A DNA stretch of 64,000 nt. Origin: Fulvia fulva. Lineage: Eukaryota > Ascomycota > Dothideomycetes > Mycosphaerellales > Mycosphaerellaceae. Numbering within the stretch: position 1 is the stretch's first letter; the number at the start of each line of letters is the position of its first letter. Location of the stretch: NCBI RefSeq assembly GCF_020509005.1, contig NC_063012.1, positions 9,548,001 through 9,612,000 on the forward strand. Direction: 5' to 3'. Below the pieces are notes generated by a model that did no database searches, was not told where the DNA came from, and saw only the letters and a list, made by a program, of their open reading frames with translations. Below are positions 1 to 12,800 of the stretch, piece by piece. The position numbers and the translations under genes were made by a program.

Positions 1-364
1 CTACTCTACTAAACCTTAACAGATTCACTTCGGCTCGCGACTATATGACTTACGGCACTCCCGCGAGTACCCGCGACTACGCTAGACCCTAGAAGAAGCT
101 CGTGGAAGACTCGGAACGTAGGGCAGGTTGGAATAAGGTTTTGAGTAAAGCTACTAAGCGCGGCTTCGTACGGGTTAGCCCTATTAATACGGGGACACGT
201 ACTCGCGAGGGTCGCGTATAAATATCTAGCCTTCCCTAGGCCTCTCTTACTTTCTTCGTCTTTCGTTTTGTGTAGCAATTATACTATACCCTTTACATCT
301 ACACTTCGTACCTATATTCTCGCTTTTATTCTTATATCTTATAGGCTAGGCTCTCGCCCTAACA
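1..364 (+). repeat. 5' LTR of G1 (3' part only)
   Basis: Matches 5770-6133 and the two G2 LTRs, and ends in CCCTAACA. It contains a TATA-like TATAAATA near 218, followed by a pyrimidine-rich stretch, so the promoter and R region are likely here. About 155 bp of the LTR lie left of the window. Confidence 0.93.
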
Positions 365-399
365 TTACGAAGGACTAACAAACCGTCAACTACTCGAGT

Positions 400-1615
400 C
401 ATCCTTATAGGTGACTACGCTACCGATAGAGGTGTTAACCTCGACAACTAAGACACTCTATTCCACTTTAGTAAGTAGACTAATATCCCCTTCTCGAACG
501 CCGCTACCTTTAGTGCCTAGGTAAACGCTAACCCCGACACCGCCTACGCTCTTATTAACCGTACCGTCTCCTCTTTCCGCGAGACCGCCTAGTAGGTCGA
601 GTAAGTAAATAACTAAGTAACATACCTTCAAGGTATTATAAACATCTTCTAGAACCTCGCCCCGTACGCCGACGATAACCGCCGCTAGTACTTCTCTAAG
701 AAGGTTAACGACCTAGACGAGTTCGACGGTAATAAGAGCAAGTTTAAGGCATTTAAGACATAGCTCACTATTAAGCTATTAGCTAATACCGACCACTTTC
801 CGTAAGAGAAGGACAAGGTTACGTACGTCTTCTCCCTCCTTCGGGGAGACGCCGCGGCTTAGGTATAATACTATATCGATAACGCTACGTAGACTATCGG
901 CTACCCGGACGTTCTCACCTTAATATAGGACCTCCGTACTGCCTTTAGTAATCTAGACCGTAGAGCTACCGCCTAGAACGCTATCTACAACCTCCTCTAG
1001 AAGAACAAGAGCTTCGTAGAGTACCTCGCGGCCTTAAACCGCGATATCGGGTTTACCGGCTATAACGAAGAGACTAAGAAGAGCACTCTCCGCCGTAGCT
1101 TATTAGTAGAGCTTCTTCGAGCCCTCGAGGACAAGGACGTCGGTACTATAAGCTTCCGTGAGCTCGTCGAGACCTACTAGCGCCTCGACTCTAATATAAA
1201 ATACACCGCCTCTCTCCTCGCTTCCCGTTCTTAAGGTCGTTAGCCTCGTAGTCCCGGAAGCCACTTCGCTACTCTACTAGGCGCCGCCGCTACTACGGCT
1301 CTCCCTCCCGTCTCTATAGGTAACGCTATAGATCTTAGCGCTAGTGCCGCCGTCCCTCGAGTCTAGGGCCTCGTTAACGGTAAGCTTACTCCCGAAGAGA
1401 AGCTTCGCCGTCGCTAGGCCGGACTCTATACCTACTACGGCGGTCTAGGCTATATCGTAGTTAACTATCCGTAGCTCGCTACCCGTAACGCCCGTAACCC
1501 GGTTCGCGGCGCTATCGGCGCTATCGAGCCTACTCCTACTACTCCCGCTAAGTAGGAAAAAGCCTAGGTCTTCCTTATCGACGCGATAAAGACTAAGAAT
1601 AACGTTTACTAAAAG
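400..1615 (+). pseudogene. gag remnant of G1
   Basis: Decayed Gag gene of gypsy G1. Reading through TAG codons gives a capsid-like segment followed by a proline/arginine-rich tail. Around 1427-1470 is a zinc knuckle in which the expected C-X2-C-X4-H-X4-C residues all read as tyrosine: RIP turned TGC/TGT into TAC/TAT and CAC into TAC. In G2 the last position of the same motif is still TGT (Cys), which confirms the reading. The product would have formed the virus-like particle. The exact start is not recoverable. Confidence 0.75.
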
Positions 1616-1619
1616 TAAA

Positions 1620-4600
1620 GAGAGGAAAGAAGTTGAGGATCAATATAGTATAGCTAGACCTATACGACGAGACGGTAAGGACTACGCTTATAAACCGTTC
1701 GTTACGAATATAAGTACCGGCTTAAAGAAACTCTCTTCTTCTAATCTCACTCTTATAGACACTAGCGTACTAGGCGAGTCTTTTATAGACTATGAACTCG
1801 CGACCTCTCTTAACCTCGAACCCTAGGAACTAAAGTACCCTACACCCTTAAACTCTTTAACGGTACGGAGACTACTACTAGTAAGATTACTTATATTATA
1901 CACACGTTAATCACCCTCGGAGGCAAGCGTATATCGATTACTAGCTTCCTTACGTCCCTACCGTATTAGAAGTTTATCCTCGGCCTCCCCTAGTTTAGAC
2001 GATACTAACCTATTATCGACTAGACTTCCCCTACTATTAGCTTCCCTCTAGAAGCTCCTCCGGTACCTCCGCCTTCTCCGCCGCCTTAGCGCGGTCCTAA
2101 GTATACTAAGATCTTCTAGGTGAACGCCGCTACCTTTACTACTACTACTAAGTAGCCTAAAGCTTAAGTCTTCGCCGCCTCTCTCCGCGATATCGACATC
2201 GCCCTCGAGAAGCTCGATAAGAAGCGTACACCTACCGACCCTACTACGAAGGTCCCTCTTTAGGCACACTATATCCTCTACGTATTCGATACTAAGGCCG
2301 TAGACGAGCTACCTCCTTATCGCCCTTACGACTATAAGATTAAGCTAGAAGAAGGTATAGAGATACCGTTCGGACCGCTATATTCTATATCCTAAGAAGA
2401 GCTTATTGTCCTTAAGAGATACCTCGAAGAGAACCTAAAGAAGGGCTTTATTCGAGCGAGCCGTTCTAGCGCTAGTAGTCCCGTTATGTTCGTTAAGAAG
2501 CCCGGCGGTAGTCTACGCTTCTACGTAGACTACCGAGGCTTAAACGCTATTATAAAGAAGAACCGCTACCTAATACCGTTGATTTAGGAGACGCTCGAGC
2601 GCCTCTCTAAGGCCAAGTACTTCACTAAGCTCGATGTCATCGCTACGTTTAATAAGTTACGAATGGTAGAAGGACACGAGTATCTTATAGCCTTCCGTAC
2701 TCGCTACGGGCTATTCGAGTCGCTCGTTATACCCTTCGGCGTTTATAACGGGCTTAGTACCTTCTAGAACTTTATTAACGACATCCTTTAGGAGTTCCTC
2801 GATCAGTTCTACACTACCTATATCGACGACATCCTAGTCTATAGCGAGACTAAGGAGGAGCACCGCGAGTACGTCTATAAGGTCCTTTAGAAGCTCGTAG
2901 ACGCCGGCTTATAGCTCGATATCGACAAGTACGAGTTTAAGAAGACCGAAGTCAAGTTCCTTAGTTTAATTATTACCGTAGACGGCATTAAGATAGACTA
3001 AGAGAAGATCGACGCTATCGTCGAATAGGATGCTCCTACGAACGTTAAGGAGGTCTAGGGTTTCCTAGGCTTTACTAACTTCTACCGCCGCTTTATCTAC
3101 GTATTCTCGGGCGTAGTACGCCCTTTAACGAAGCTTACGCGTAAGGGTAAGAAGTTTGCCTAGACCGACGAATACTAGGAGGCTTTTGACTTACTTAAAG
3201 CGAAGTTTATTAAGAACCCGCTTCTACGGCACTTCGATTTCGAACTAGAGACCCGTATAGAGACCGACGTATCCGACGGCGTAGTAGGCGGTGTCCTGCT
3301 ACAACGCCGCTCGCCTAAATCCCCCTAGTTACCTATCGCCTTCCTCTCTAAGAAGATGACCGCCACGGAGTATAACTACGAGATCTACGACAAGGAGCTT
3401 CTCGCTATCGTCAAAGCTTTCGAAGAGTAGCGCCCCGAGCTCGAAGGCTCTGCTATGCCCGTCTAAGTAAGCTCCGACTATAAGAACCTCGTCTACTTTA
3501 TAAAGAGTAAGCTACTTAATCGTCGCTAGGCCCGCTAGAGCGAGTTCCTCTCCCGGTTTAACTTCGTAATCTCGTATACGCCCGGTAAGGCCAACTCGAT
3601 AGCCGACGCCCTTACCCGCCGCCCTAGTGACTCTCTAGTTAATCGAAGAGGGGGCCGGCAAATCGTAGGGTAACAAGTCATTAAAGAGTACAACCTCTCT
3701 TCCGAGCTTCGAGAGTACCTATCGAACGGCTAGCCTATACTTACCGCTTCCTTTACTACTCTTATACTCGCTCCTACCTACCTTAACGAGAGTAATAATC
3801 ATTTCCGAGCCTAAAGAATACGCCTCGGACGCTAAGGACTTGAACGACGATAAAGAGGGCTTAGTAACGACCGACGGCTTATCCGAATTAGACTTTAAGG
3901 GGTTTAATAATAAGGAGTAACCTAAAGGTATTATAGCACGAGTACGAATAGCGTACGATGCCGACCTAGGCGCCTAAGAGTTAGTTTAGGCCCTTAGATC
4001 TAGCGCGAGGACATTCCCGGGCTTCTCGCTATCCGAGTACGAGCTCTAGAAAGGTATCGTCTACTTCCGTAAGAAGCTTTACGTACCGTAGCCCGAAGGC
4101 TCTAATATCCGAGCTAAGATTCTTCAAATCGTCTACGACTCCGCCTCTAGGGGTTACCTAGGCGTAGCTAAGACCTATAAGCTCCTCGCTAGGTATTACT
4201 AGTAGCCGTATTCCTAGAAGGACGTCCGCCGCTAGGTACTAAACTACGCTACTTACCGAAGAGCTAAAGCTAACCGCTACCGCCCCTACGGTCTCTTATA
4301 CCCTCTCCCGGCTCCTAATCGTCCGTAGAAGCACATCACTATAGACTTTATTACCGATCTTCCTTACGGTAAGACCTTTAGCGGCGTGAAGGCAAAGGCC
4401 CTTCTAGTGATCGTAGACCGTTACTCTAAGGACCGGTATATAATCCCGTACTAGAGTATAACCGTAAAGGAGACTACTCGCTTATTCTACGAATTCGTCT
4501 AGCGCTTTTAAGGCCTCCCGGGTAGCATTACCTCTAACAGAGGCTCCTAGTTTATCTCGTACTTCTAGAAGCGTCTATGTGCTATCCTAGGTATTAAGTA

Positions 4601-5560
4601 TAACCTCTCGACTAGTTTTTAGCTATAGACCGACGGCTAGACCGAAATTACGAACGCTATCCTCGAGTAGGTCCTTCGTTACTTCGTCGACTACTACTAA
4701 AAGGATTGGCCTTAGTATATCCCTACGGTAGAGTTCGCTACTCGTAACTAGGACTCGGAGACTACTAGCTACTCTCCCTTCTATACTACGAGAGGTTACT
4801 ACCCTCGTATAGGTATAGAACTAGAAGAGCCTCTCCCGCCTACCGAAGACGTAAACGAGTAAGTAGTAGACGAGTTCGCTACTATACTCTTATAGATCTA
4901 TAAAGAAGTCTACGACGAGATAGTATACGTATAAGCAATCTACGAGGATTAAGCTAATCGTCGTCGCTAGCTAGCTCCTAACTACTAAGTAGGCGATATA
5001 GTCTACCTTAACTCTAAGAACATTAAGACGGACCGCCCCTCTAAGAAGCTAAGCTAGAAGAACCTAGGTCCTTTTAAGATTACCGAGCGTATTAGTTTAT
5101 ACGCCTACCGTCTAGCTCTTCCTACGAATATAAAGATCTACGACGTTTTCTATCCCGTACGCCTTCGGCCGTCGGCTAAGGACCTATTCCCGAACTAAAA
5201 CTAAGATATACTAGGTCCTCCCGATAAAGTAGAAGTCGACGAGCCTATTAACCTACCTTCTAACGACTACTTCGTCCGTAAGATCCGGGGAATCCGCGTA
5301 GAGCCTAACGACGTTAAAGGACTACCGCCGATTAAGTATAAAGTCGAATAGTAAGGTTGCCCTAAGTAGGATACCTTATAGGAACCTATCTAATATATTA
5401 TCTTTAATCGTTAAGTATTCGAAGAATACTACGCCCGCGTAGACGGCCTAGAAGTCAATATCGGTAGGCTCTTCGAATCTAAGCTCTTCGACGGGGCTTA
5501 CTAATAGTATATCGACTATAATATTAGGCCTAGGCCTAGTACTAAAGCTAAACATCCTCG
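1620..5560 (+). pseudogene. pol remnant of G1 (PR-RT-RH-IN-chromo-like)
   Basis: Decayed polyprotein gene. A protease-like segment lies near 1740-2010. Reverse transcriptase spans about 2300-3000 with the catalytic motif YIDD readable at 2819-2830. RNase H is near 3240-3620, with TATA-like AT-rich decay and the [15 protein letters not shown] motif near 3390. Integrase with zinc-binding and DDE-type core occupies about 4080-4900. A chromodomain-like tail lies at about 5270-5450. Many in-frame TAG codons sit where Gln or Trp is expected, so no product can be made. G1 retains 71 bp near 4850-4920 that G2 has lost. Confidence 0.85.
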
Positions 5561-5614
5561 ATATATAGGACTACTACGGCTTTATAGGAACTTAGCTTTG
5601 TTCGGGGGGGCTAC

Positions 5615-6133
5615 TATTATAGTCTCCCTATAGAGTATATAGAAGATAGGGACAGAAGAGCCTTAGAGTACTTAGAAGTCGTTAAGAAGTGAAAGTCTAG
5701 CTTAGTATATAAGCGCTAAGAATTATATACCCCGTAATCTTTACTACGGGACCTAGCCCTCTAAATTCACTACTCTACTAAACCTTAACAGATTCACTTC
5801 GGCTCGCGACTATATAACTCACGGTACTCCCGCGAGCACCCGCGACTACGCTAGACCCTAGAAGAAGCTCGTGGAAGACTCGGAACGTAGGGCAGGTTAG
5901 AATAAGGTTTTGAGCAAAGCTACTAAGCGCGGCTTCGTACGGGTTAGCCCTATTAATACGGGGACACGTACTCGCGAGGGTCGCGTATAAATATCTAGCC
6001 TTCCCTAGGCCTCTCTTACTTTCTTCGTCTTTCGTTTTATGTAGTAATTATACTATACCCTTTATATCTACACTTCGTACCTACATTCTCGCTTTTATTC
6101 TTACATCTTATAGGCTAGGCTCTCGCCCTAACA
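5615..6133 (+). repeat. 3' LTR of G1
   Basis: A 519-bp LTR beginning TATTATAG (decayed TGTCATAG; compare 39157) and ending CCTAACA. A run of seven G at 5604-5610, just before it, is the likely polypurine tract. It matches the 5' LTR fragment at 1-364 and both 520-bp LTRs of G2. Confidence 0.93.
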
Positions 6134-6540
6134 GTAGGCCTATACTAGGGAAGGGAATGCCTAAAAAAGGAGTATAGGTATATATACTACGGTAGAAGGT
6201 ACCTAGCGTACTTAAACTAATACCTAGCTAGAATAGTAGTATAAGAACGAGCGAGATAAGTAAGGATCTCTATACTAGCTAGGTACCCCTAATAATAGTA
6301 GGAGGGACCTACCGTATATAAGGGCTTCGAGCCGAGTAAGAGGAAGAGGGTAGAAGAGACGAATAAGGGAACCTAACCCTAAATATATCTACCTCCCGGT
6401 AGGCCTCGACACCTTAACCGGGCTACTAACAAACTAGGCTAAATACGAATCTTTAGGGCGCCCTAGCGGCCCTAGGGCTAGCCGAATAGCGGGATATAGG
6501 CTTAGGAGATATAGTAGGCTAGTACGAAAATAGACCTTAC
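6134..6540. other. Non-coding AT-rich stretch between G1 and LINE X
   Basis: No coding potential is seen. It holds imperfect inverted repeats (CCTAGCTAG near 6218 against CTAGCTAGG near 6276; TACGGTAG near 6189 against CTACCGTA near 6309) and a TATA-like TATATAAGG near 6314. It could be the 5' untranslated region of LINE X or the end of an LTR truncated by G1 (the stretch ending TACTAACA near 6440 resembles an LTR end). I cannot decide between these. Confidence 0.4.
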
Positions 6541-9500
6541 GGATAACGAATAATACTATACGACGACATTACTATCGTATAGTATAACGTAAACAAAAGT
6601 AGGGACAAGGTCTAGCGCTACTTTCTATAAGAGCTAGACCCGCTACGATACTACGTTATTACGGTATAGGAACTATAGATCAACCCCTACGTAGGACTCC
6701 TAGCTACTTATAATAACCGGAGATACTATACCGTAATTACGGGCGAACGAGGCGTTATCCCGAGGATATATATATACGTAAGTAAGACTATAGACCTTAA
6801 GTCGTAGAAGGTTATACTACCGTAATAGGGTAACCTAGGAGACATAATATTAATCTAGATCGATATAAATTAAGGCTCTATCTAGAGCTATAACGTCTAT
6901 AACCCGCTACCGCGGGGTCGGACGAGTAGGGAACTAGGAACCCTCGCCTACCTAGAGCGGACCCTAAGCTAAGATATAAAGTAAGTACTCCTCGGCGACT
7001 TTAACCTCTACTACCTATAGTAGAGATTCGACTTTACCCCCCGTACGCGCTTTTAGGGGGAAAGCTACTAGATACAACCGTACGCTACGGAATGGCCTTA
7101 GTAATACTAAACGGGATAGAGACGTAGAAGGCCCGTATAAGTATAAGTATAATCGACCTATACTTTCTATTATAAGAACTTAAAGAGAGACTAGTCTAAT
7201 ACCGACCGAACTACGCGCTAGAGGCCTCCTTAGACTATATCCCTATTTAAACGACGCTAGGGGTAAAGGCGATAGAGGAGCTAATAAGCGAACTACGCCG
7301 TAACTAGAAGAAGGTACGCTAGGACGATATAAGAGGCTTCTTAATAGCGAACCTACTATAGTATAGAGAACTCGAGACGACAGCTTAGCTAGATCAAGTA
7401 GCGGAACAGATTACCTCGGTTATATAGTAAGTAGCGGAACAATATACGCCGTTACTCCGGCCCTTAACGTAGTAGAAGGCCTTCTAGACCCCTAAATACT
7501 CTACGAAGGTAAAGGAGGCTAGAAGGGCAAGGCGACAGTAGACGAAGGAGCATACCTAAGAGACGTAGGAGCAATACTATCGCGCGACATAAGAGCAGAA
7601 GGCATAGATAAGACGCGATAAGCTATAGGACTAGAGAGCGACGGTCGGGCTCGTTATAGAAAACCCGGAATAGATATATAGACTTACTAAATAGGCACGA
7701 CTACCTAAAGAGCAACAAACCTCTTACTTCCCTCTAATCGTAGACCGCGACGGGATTGCCTAGGCTACGCGCGGGGTAAGGCAAAAGTATTAGCCGACTA
7801 TTTCTTTTCGATCTAAGTAGAGGTAGACCTTACGGATATCGACCCGAGTATATACCCGGAACCCCTAGACATAGATTAGGCGGTTAGCTCTAATATAGTA
7901 ATAGGAGTTATAAGTAAGCTAGAAGGACGAAAAGCCCTAGGCCTAGATAGGAAACTAAATATACTACTAAAAGAGTATAGAGAAGAGATCGCGCCGAGCC
8001 TTATAAACCTATTTACCGCGTGCCTACGGCTAGGGTATTACCCGAAGCCGTATAGAGAGTCGATAACAGTAGTACTACGTAAGCTATAGAAGGAGGACTA
8101 TACTTAGCCCAAATCGTATAGACTAATAGTACTTCTAAACACGATAGGGAAGGTCCTAGAAAATATAGTAGCCTAGAGACTTACGTAGCTAGCCGGAGAC
8201 AACTACGTACTCCTAGTAATATAGAAAGGGAGAAGAAGCTAGCGATCGATACTAATAGTAATAGAACTAATTACGGAGCAAATTTAGACCCTCTAGTACT
8301 ACGGTAGGAACCGAGCGGCGTCCTTACTATCCCTCGATATCGTAGGAGCCTTCGACAATGTCTTATACTAAAGGCTAATATATATCCTATAGTAGAAAGG
8401 CATCCCCTAGTAGGTAACGAAGTTCGTCTACTCCTTTCTCTAGGAACGGACGACATACCTAGTCCTAGGAAGGTATACGTCCGACCCGGTAAAGGTAGAG
8501 GCTAGAATACCTTAGGGATCTACTCTCTCCTCTATCCTATTTCTGATATTTATGTCTAATCTAATCCCCCTACTCACCTCTCCGTAAACCTTAGTATTAG
8601 GATTCGTAGACGACATAAACATTCTAGCCTAGTTAGACTCGATAGAAGAGAACTGTCGCCTCCTTAAAGATAGGTATAAGAAATACGAGGAGTAGGTAAA
8701 GAAGTATAGTGCCCGGTTCGCTCCTAAAAAGTACTAACTTATATACTTTAGTAAAGCGAGAACATACTATAATATAAAGGCGGCGGTAAGAATCTAAGGC
8801 TACGAGACTAAGCTATTAGTAGAGCTACGAGTACTAGGGATCTGGCTCGAACCGAAGCTAAGCTAGAATATATAGATTAAGAAAGCCTAGAGTCGAGCGT
8901 AAGTTAATGAAGCCTTAATAAAGAGGCTTACGGCGTCTATATAGGGAGTAACATTCGATAAGGTAAGAGTAATATATAAGGCGATCGTTAGGCTAGCTAT
9001 ATTATACGGGGTATAGATTTAGGGAATAGGAGGCGTAGGCAAGCCGATCCCGAAACGGATAGAGCACCCCCTAAATAGGATATAGGTAGGTAACCTATAT
9101 AGGACACTAGGCGTATATAAGATAACGTTAATAAGCACGGTAGAAATAGAGACAGAAACACTACTAATCGGCTAATATATCCGGGGAATAAGAATTTAAT
9201 ACGCGGTAAAGACGATAGATTGCCTAGTATAAACTACGATCTAGGAGGCAAAGAATAAGATAGAAAGCCGCTACCGGAGAGGGGCCGGACATAGGACAAG
9301 CTAAAAAGAGGATGACCTTACTACCTTTACGGCCGTATAGATAAGTACCGAATAGCTAGTACGAAAAGAGGAGGAGCGTAGGACTCGCTAGGCCGGCGGG
9401 AGTAAGGCTAAGACCTAAAGCCTAGCGGAATAGATAGCGAGCTACCTATAGGAGTAGAACTAGAAAAGGAAGCCCCCTAAGATAAAAAGCCCGAAAGTAC

Positions 9501-9693
9501 TCCGAGCATTCTAGAGACATAACTACTAGCTATATAGGGACCTAATAAGGGCCAAAGTAAGTATAGCGATCTAAATCAGGTCCGAATATATTAGACTAAG
9601 GGCCTACCTATTTAGGAGACGCGTACTAGATATCTAAAGCCTAGCCTACTATTATAGCTACCTATTATAAAACCTAGAATATATATAATAGAT
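6541..9693 (+). pseudogene. LINE X ORF2 remnant (endonuclease + RT)
   Basis: Decayed ORF2 of a non-LTR retrotransposon resembling fungal Tad1-like elements. The N-terminal part (from about 6555) reads as an exonuclease-endonuclease-phosphatase domain, with ITIV..YNVNKSRDKV-like residues at the start and LLGDFN at about 6988-7005. Reverse transcriptase follows at about 7900-8900, with FVDD at 8603-8614. The C-terminal part near 9580-9690 resembles the cysteine/histidine tail of these elements, with Cys now Tyr. No ORF1 is visible upstream, so it is 5' truncated or lost its ORF1. It is cut at 9693 by gypsy D and seems to resume at 24002. Many TAG codons make it non-functional. Confidence 0.82.
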
Positions 9694-9877
9694 TGTAAGG
9701 GCGCGCGTACTATAGAGTCTAATTGAGATAGTTATTGTTCTACGAAGCTACGAAAGAGGAGCGCGAGGCGCGGCGGGCTTATAAGGAAGCGCTAAGCCGC
9801 GCTAACCCGATACGGAAGGTCCGCGGTTCAGCCGGGCCGACGCTTCGGTAGTGAAGTGGCGCGGGTCGCCCGTGATA
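9694..9877 (-). repeat. 3' LTR of gypsy D
   Basis: 184 bp, matching 23818-24001 except for scattered RIP-type transitions. It keeps the terminal CA (TG on the plus strand, 9694-9695), while the right copy has TA there. Confidence 0.95.
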
Positions 9878-9893
9878 GTACCCCCCCTCCCAA
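9878..9893 (-). other. Polypurine tract of gypsy D
   Basis: The plus strand reads GTACCCCCCCTCCC. On the element's own strand this is a G-rich purine run immediately inside the 3' LTR, as expected for the plus-strand primer of reverse transcription. Confidence 0.8.
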
Positions 9894-9894
9894 A

Positions 9895-12800
9895 ATACGC
9901 CTTAGTCCTCTAAGCGTTATCTATCTTATAAGGCCACTTACCTATACTACTCTATAGTCTCGCGAAAGCCTAATTATCCTCTAGAGCCTTGTCCTTATCT
10001 AGTAACACCTCTGTCTCTAAATCTACCTTTAGTTCATCCTTTAGCCTATCCGCGACCGGCTTCCTTCGAGAAACATATTGCCTAGTTAGCTAGCTTACCC
10101 TAAACCTAAGTCTGTCTTTGGCTAGCACTCGCGTATAATCCTTATAGCTAAGGTTAGGTATTATTATAGGCTCTATAGGTCTTACTAGAGTATCGGTATA
10201 ACTACTAGTACTGTCGTAGAGCTAAGGGCGGTAGATAAGACCGGTGACCCTAGTTACGACGGTAGGCTTTCCCGTAATCTAGCTAGTATAGCGGTACGTA
10301 GTAAATATATACGGAGTAGATTCTATTAAAGGTATAGTTCGAGGCGACTTATTCGTAACGGTGTCGTTCTACTAAGTAACCCTGATCGTATTAAGCCTAA
10401 GCACCTTAGTAGCTAGTAGAGACTAGTCGGATAGAGCTACGAAACCTATAGGCGTGGATAACTCCGGCCGGTTATAGTGAAAGTCTATAATAGCGGCGGC
10501 TACGTGTTTAAACATATCCTTAGCCGGTTACTAGGTCTTACTATCCTCCTTATTCTAATATCCTAGCTATTTCACCTTGTACTAAGTGTCTACCTTACGC
10601 TTCTGTCCCTTCTTTACCTTACCTGCTCGCTTACGAGTATATATGTCTAGAATCTTCTCTACTTCGTATATCGGGGAAGTAGGTATAGCTACTACGTCGG
10701 CGATCGTATTAGCTTCGGTCGTATCGGGCTCGATAACTACCGGCGGCGGCGGTACGAGGTGCTAGTCTTCGAGTAGAGGCAAGTTTAGGTCGTCGGCTTT
10801 TTGTAGAAGGGAGGTATAGAAGTAGTTATCGAGCCCTACTATCGTATCTAATAAGTCTAGCTTGTACGAGAGTCTAGTAGGCATCACCTTAGTGATTCTA
10901 TAGGGACTAGCGTATCGTCTGTCGAGCTTCTTAGACGGCCGTATCGTACGGATGTTCTTTATACTAAGGTACACTATGTCGCCTACTTTATAATCTAGTA
11001 GGATGCTTCGATAGCGATTTGCGGCCTTAGCTTATAGCGCTTACGACATTCTTATAGTCTCTTATAGATTCTTATATAGGCTATATAGTTGCTTAATAAA
11101 CGTCTCGGTAGATTTGCTATCTAATCGCTATAGTGTCGTTATCTATCGGTCTTTGCCTACCTACACGTCGATACGCTCCGTGAATTCTAGATTATAGCTA
11201 AGCGTAGTATAGAGAGGAGATACGCCGGTAGTCTCTAAGATATAGTTATTGATTACGAATTGCGCTAGACAAAGCTAGTCTACCTAATCACTTTATACCT
11301 CGTTAACAAATATACGTAGGTACTGTTCTATAGCCTAGTTCGTACGCTTAGACTGTCCGTTAGTCTTAGGGTAGTAGGAAGAACTTAGCTTACGATTAAT
11401 ACGTAACATCTTATAGAGCTTCTTCTAGAAAGTCGCGATCTACTACCGCCCTCTATCCGAGGTAATAGTATTAGGTAGGCCTCGACGGCAAAAGACGTGT
11501 TTAAGGAAAAGTCTTGCCGCGTTCTGTGCTATTATAGCTCCGATAGGAATCAACTCGACTTCTTTAGTCAGTCGGTCCGTAACGGTTATAATATTGTTAT
11601 AAGTTATACCGTTAACGGTACTGTCTAGAAGTTCGACGACGAAGTCGACTACGATATGTCTCTAAGGTCGGTTCGGAATAGAAAGTAGGTACAATAATCC
11701 TAGTAGCTAGGTATATAGAGATTTCGATATACGGTAGGTACGGTAATTCGCGGTATATCTACGTACGGATCTTACTAGCCTAGGCTAGTAGAATTCACGT
11801 ACTACGAGTTCGTATATACGTGCCCGCCCTAGATGTCCTACTACTAGAGCATCGTAGTTCATCTTGATTAATCGAGTCTATAGAGCTTAGTCATTTAGTA
11901 CCTATAGGCTCTAACCTTCGTACTAATTACGGACATATAATATGTTGCTATCTACCTTATAATACGTAGGGTGTATCTTCGCCTTCTATAATAAAGGAGG
12001 GATAGTGCTACTATCGTTCTATAGTAGCTTAATAGCTACTTTGAGCTCGCTGTCTAAAGCGTAAGCGGTCGTTATACGGTATTCGAGTTCGGCTTTAATC
12101 TAGACTTTATACGTAGGCTATACTAACTACGGTACTAGCTTAGGTTCTAGAATGAACTCTACGGCTTTAGGGTTCAGTAGAGTCGTGTCTTCCTCCTCGG
12201 GCGTATCTTCGACGGTAGCTTATATAGAGTCGATCTTAAGGAATCGCTCCGGCGGAAGTAATGTCTAATACTAGTGCTAATTTCTCGGATCGTCCACCCC
12301 CTACGGAAGGTCCTAGCTACGTCTCGTTAGGCTATCTAGCTTAGTTCCTTATACCCTAGGGCGATATATAATCTAGAAGTTGAATTACGATAGGAACTCT
12401 ACCTATCGTACTTGCCGACGATTTAGCTACTTCGTCGTTATAAAGTATTCTAAGTTCTTATAGTCCGTGAATACCTTAACTAGCTCGCTGCTATTATCTA
12501 CTTTATTGGCTAGCTCCGGTCGCTATTCCTCGAAGGCCTTAATAATTACGAGGAGCTCCTTATCGTAAATCTCGTAATTATACTCCTACGGACTAAGCTT
12601 CTTCGAATAGAAGGCCACCGGGTACAAAACGCCTTCGTTATTATACTATAATAACACTCCTACGTTCATAAAGTCTAAGGAATCCGTCTCTACTACGGTC
12701 TGTCTACCCGGAACGTAATACGCGAGTATACCCGCTTTACTAAACGTAGCTTTTAATACGTCGAAGGCGCGCTAACAATCTGCTATCTAGTCGATTCTCC

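Larger units (their letters stand above)
1..6133 (+). mobile_element. Gypsy element G1, RIPed, cut by window edge
   Basis: Ty3/gypsy LTR retrotransposon. The window opens inside its 5' LTR; the internal region is 365-5614 and the 3' LTR is 5615-6133. Order is gag, protease, RT, RNase H, integrase, which is the gypsy order. Every frame is riddled with TAG/TAA where CAG, CAA or TGG would be expected, and CpA/TpG are almost absent, so it is a dead RIPed copy. It matches gypsy G2 (39157-45376) almost throughout, so the two belong to one family. No TSD can be checked because the left end lies outside the window; the five bases after the 3' LTR are GTAGG. Confidence 0.93.

Noticed and set aside
365..380. 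Self-primer site for gypsy G1/G2
   Set aside because: Only about six bases after the LTR (ACGAAG) find a complement (CTTCGT) downstream of the LTR TATA box; too short, and RIP may have altered both.
5604..5610. G-run as a possible quadruplex or regulatory site
   Set aside because: Its position just before the 3' LTR makes it the polypurine tract of G1; the same run precedes the G2 3' LTR.
10762..10974. Possible small independent gene on the minus strand
   Set aside because: The peptide is the post-integrase segment of gypsy D pol that happens to be free of stops.
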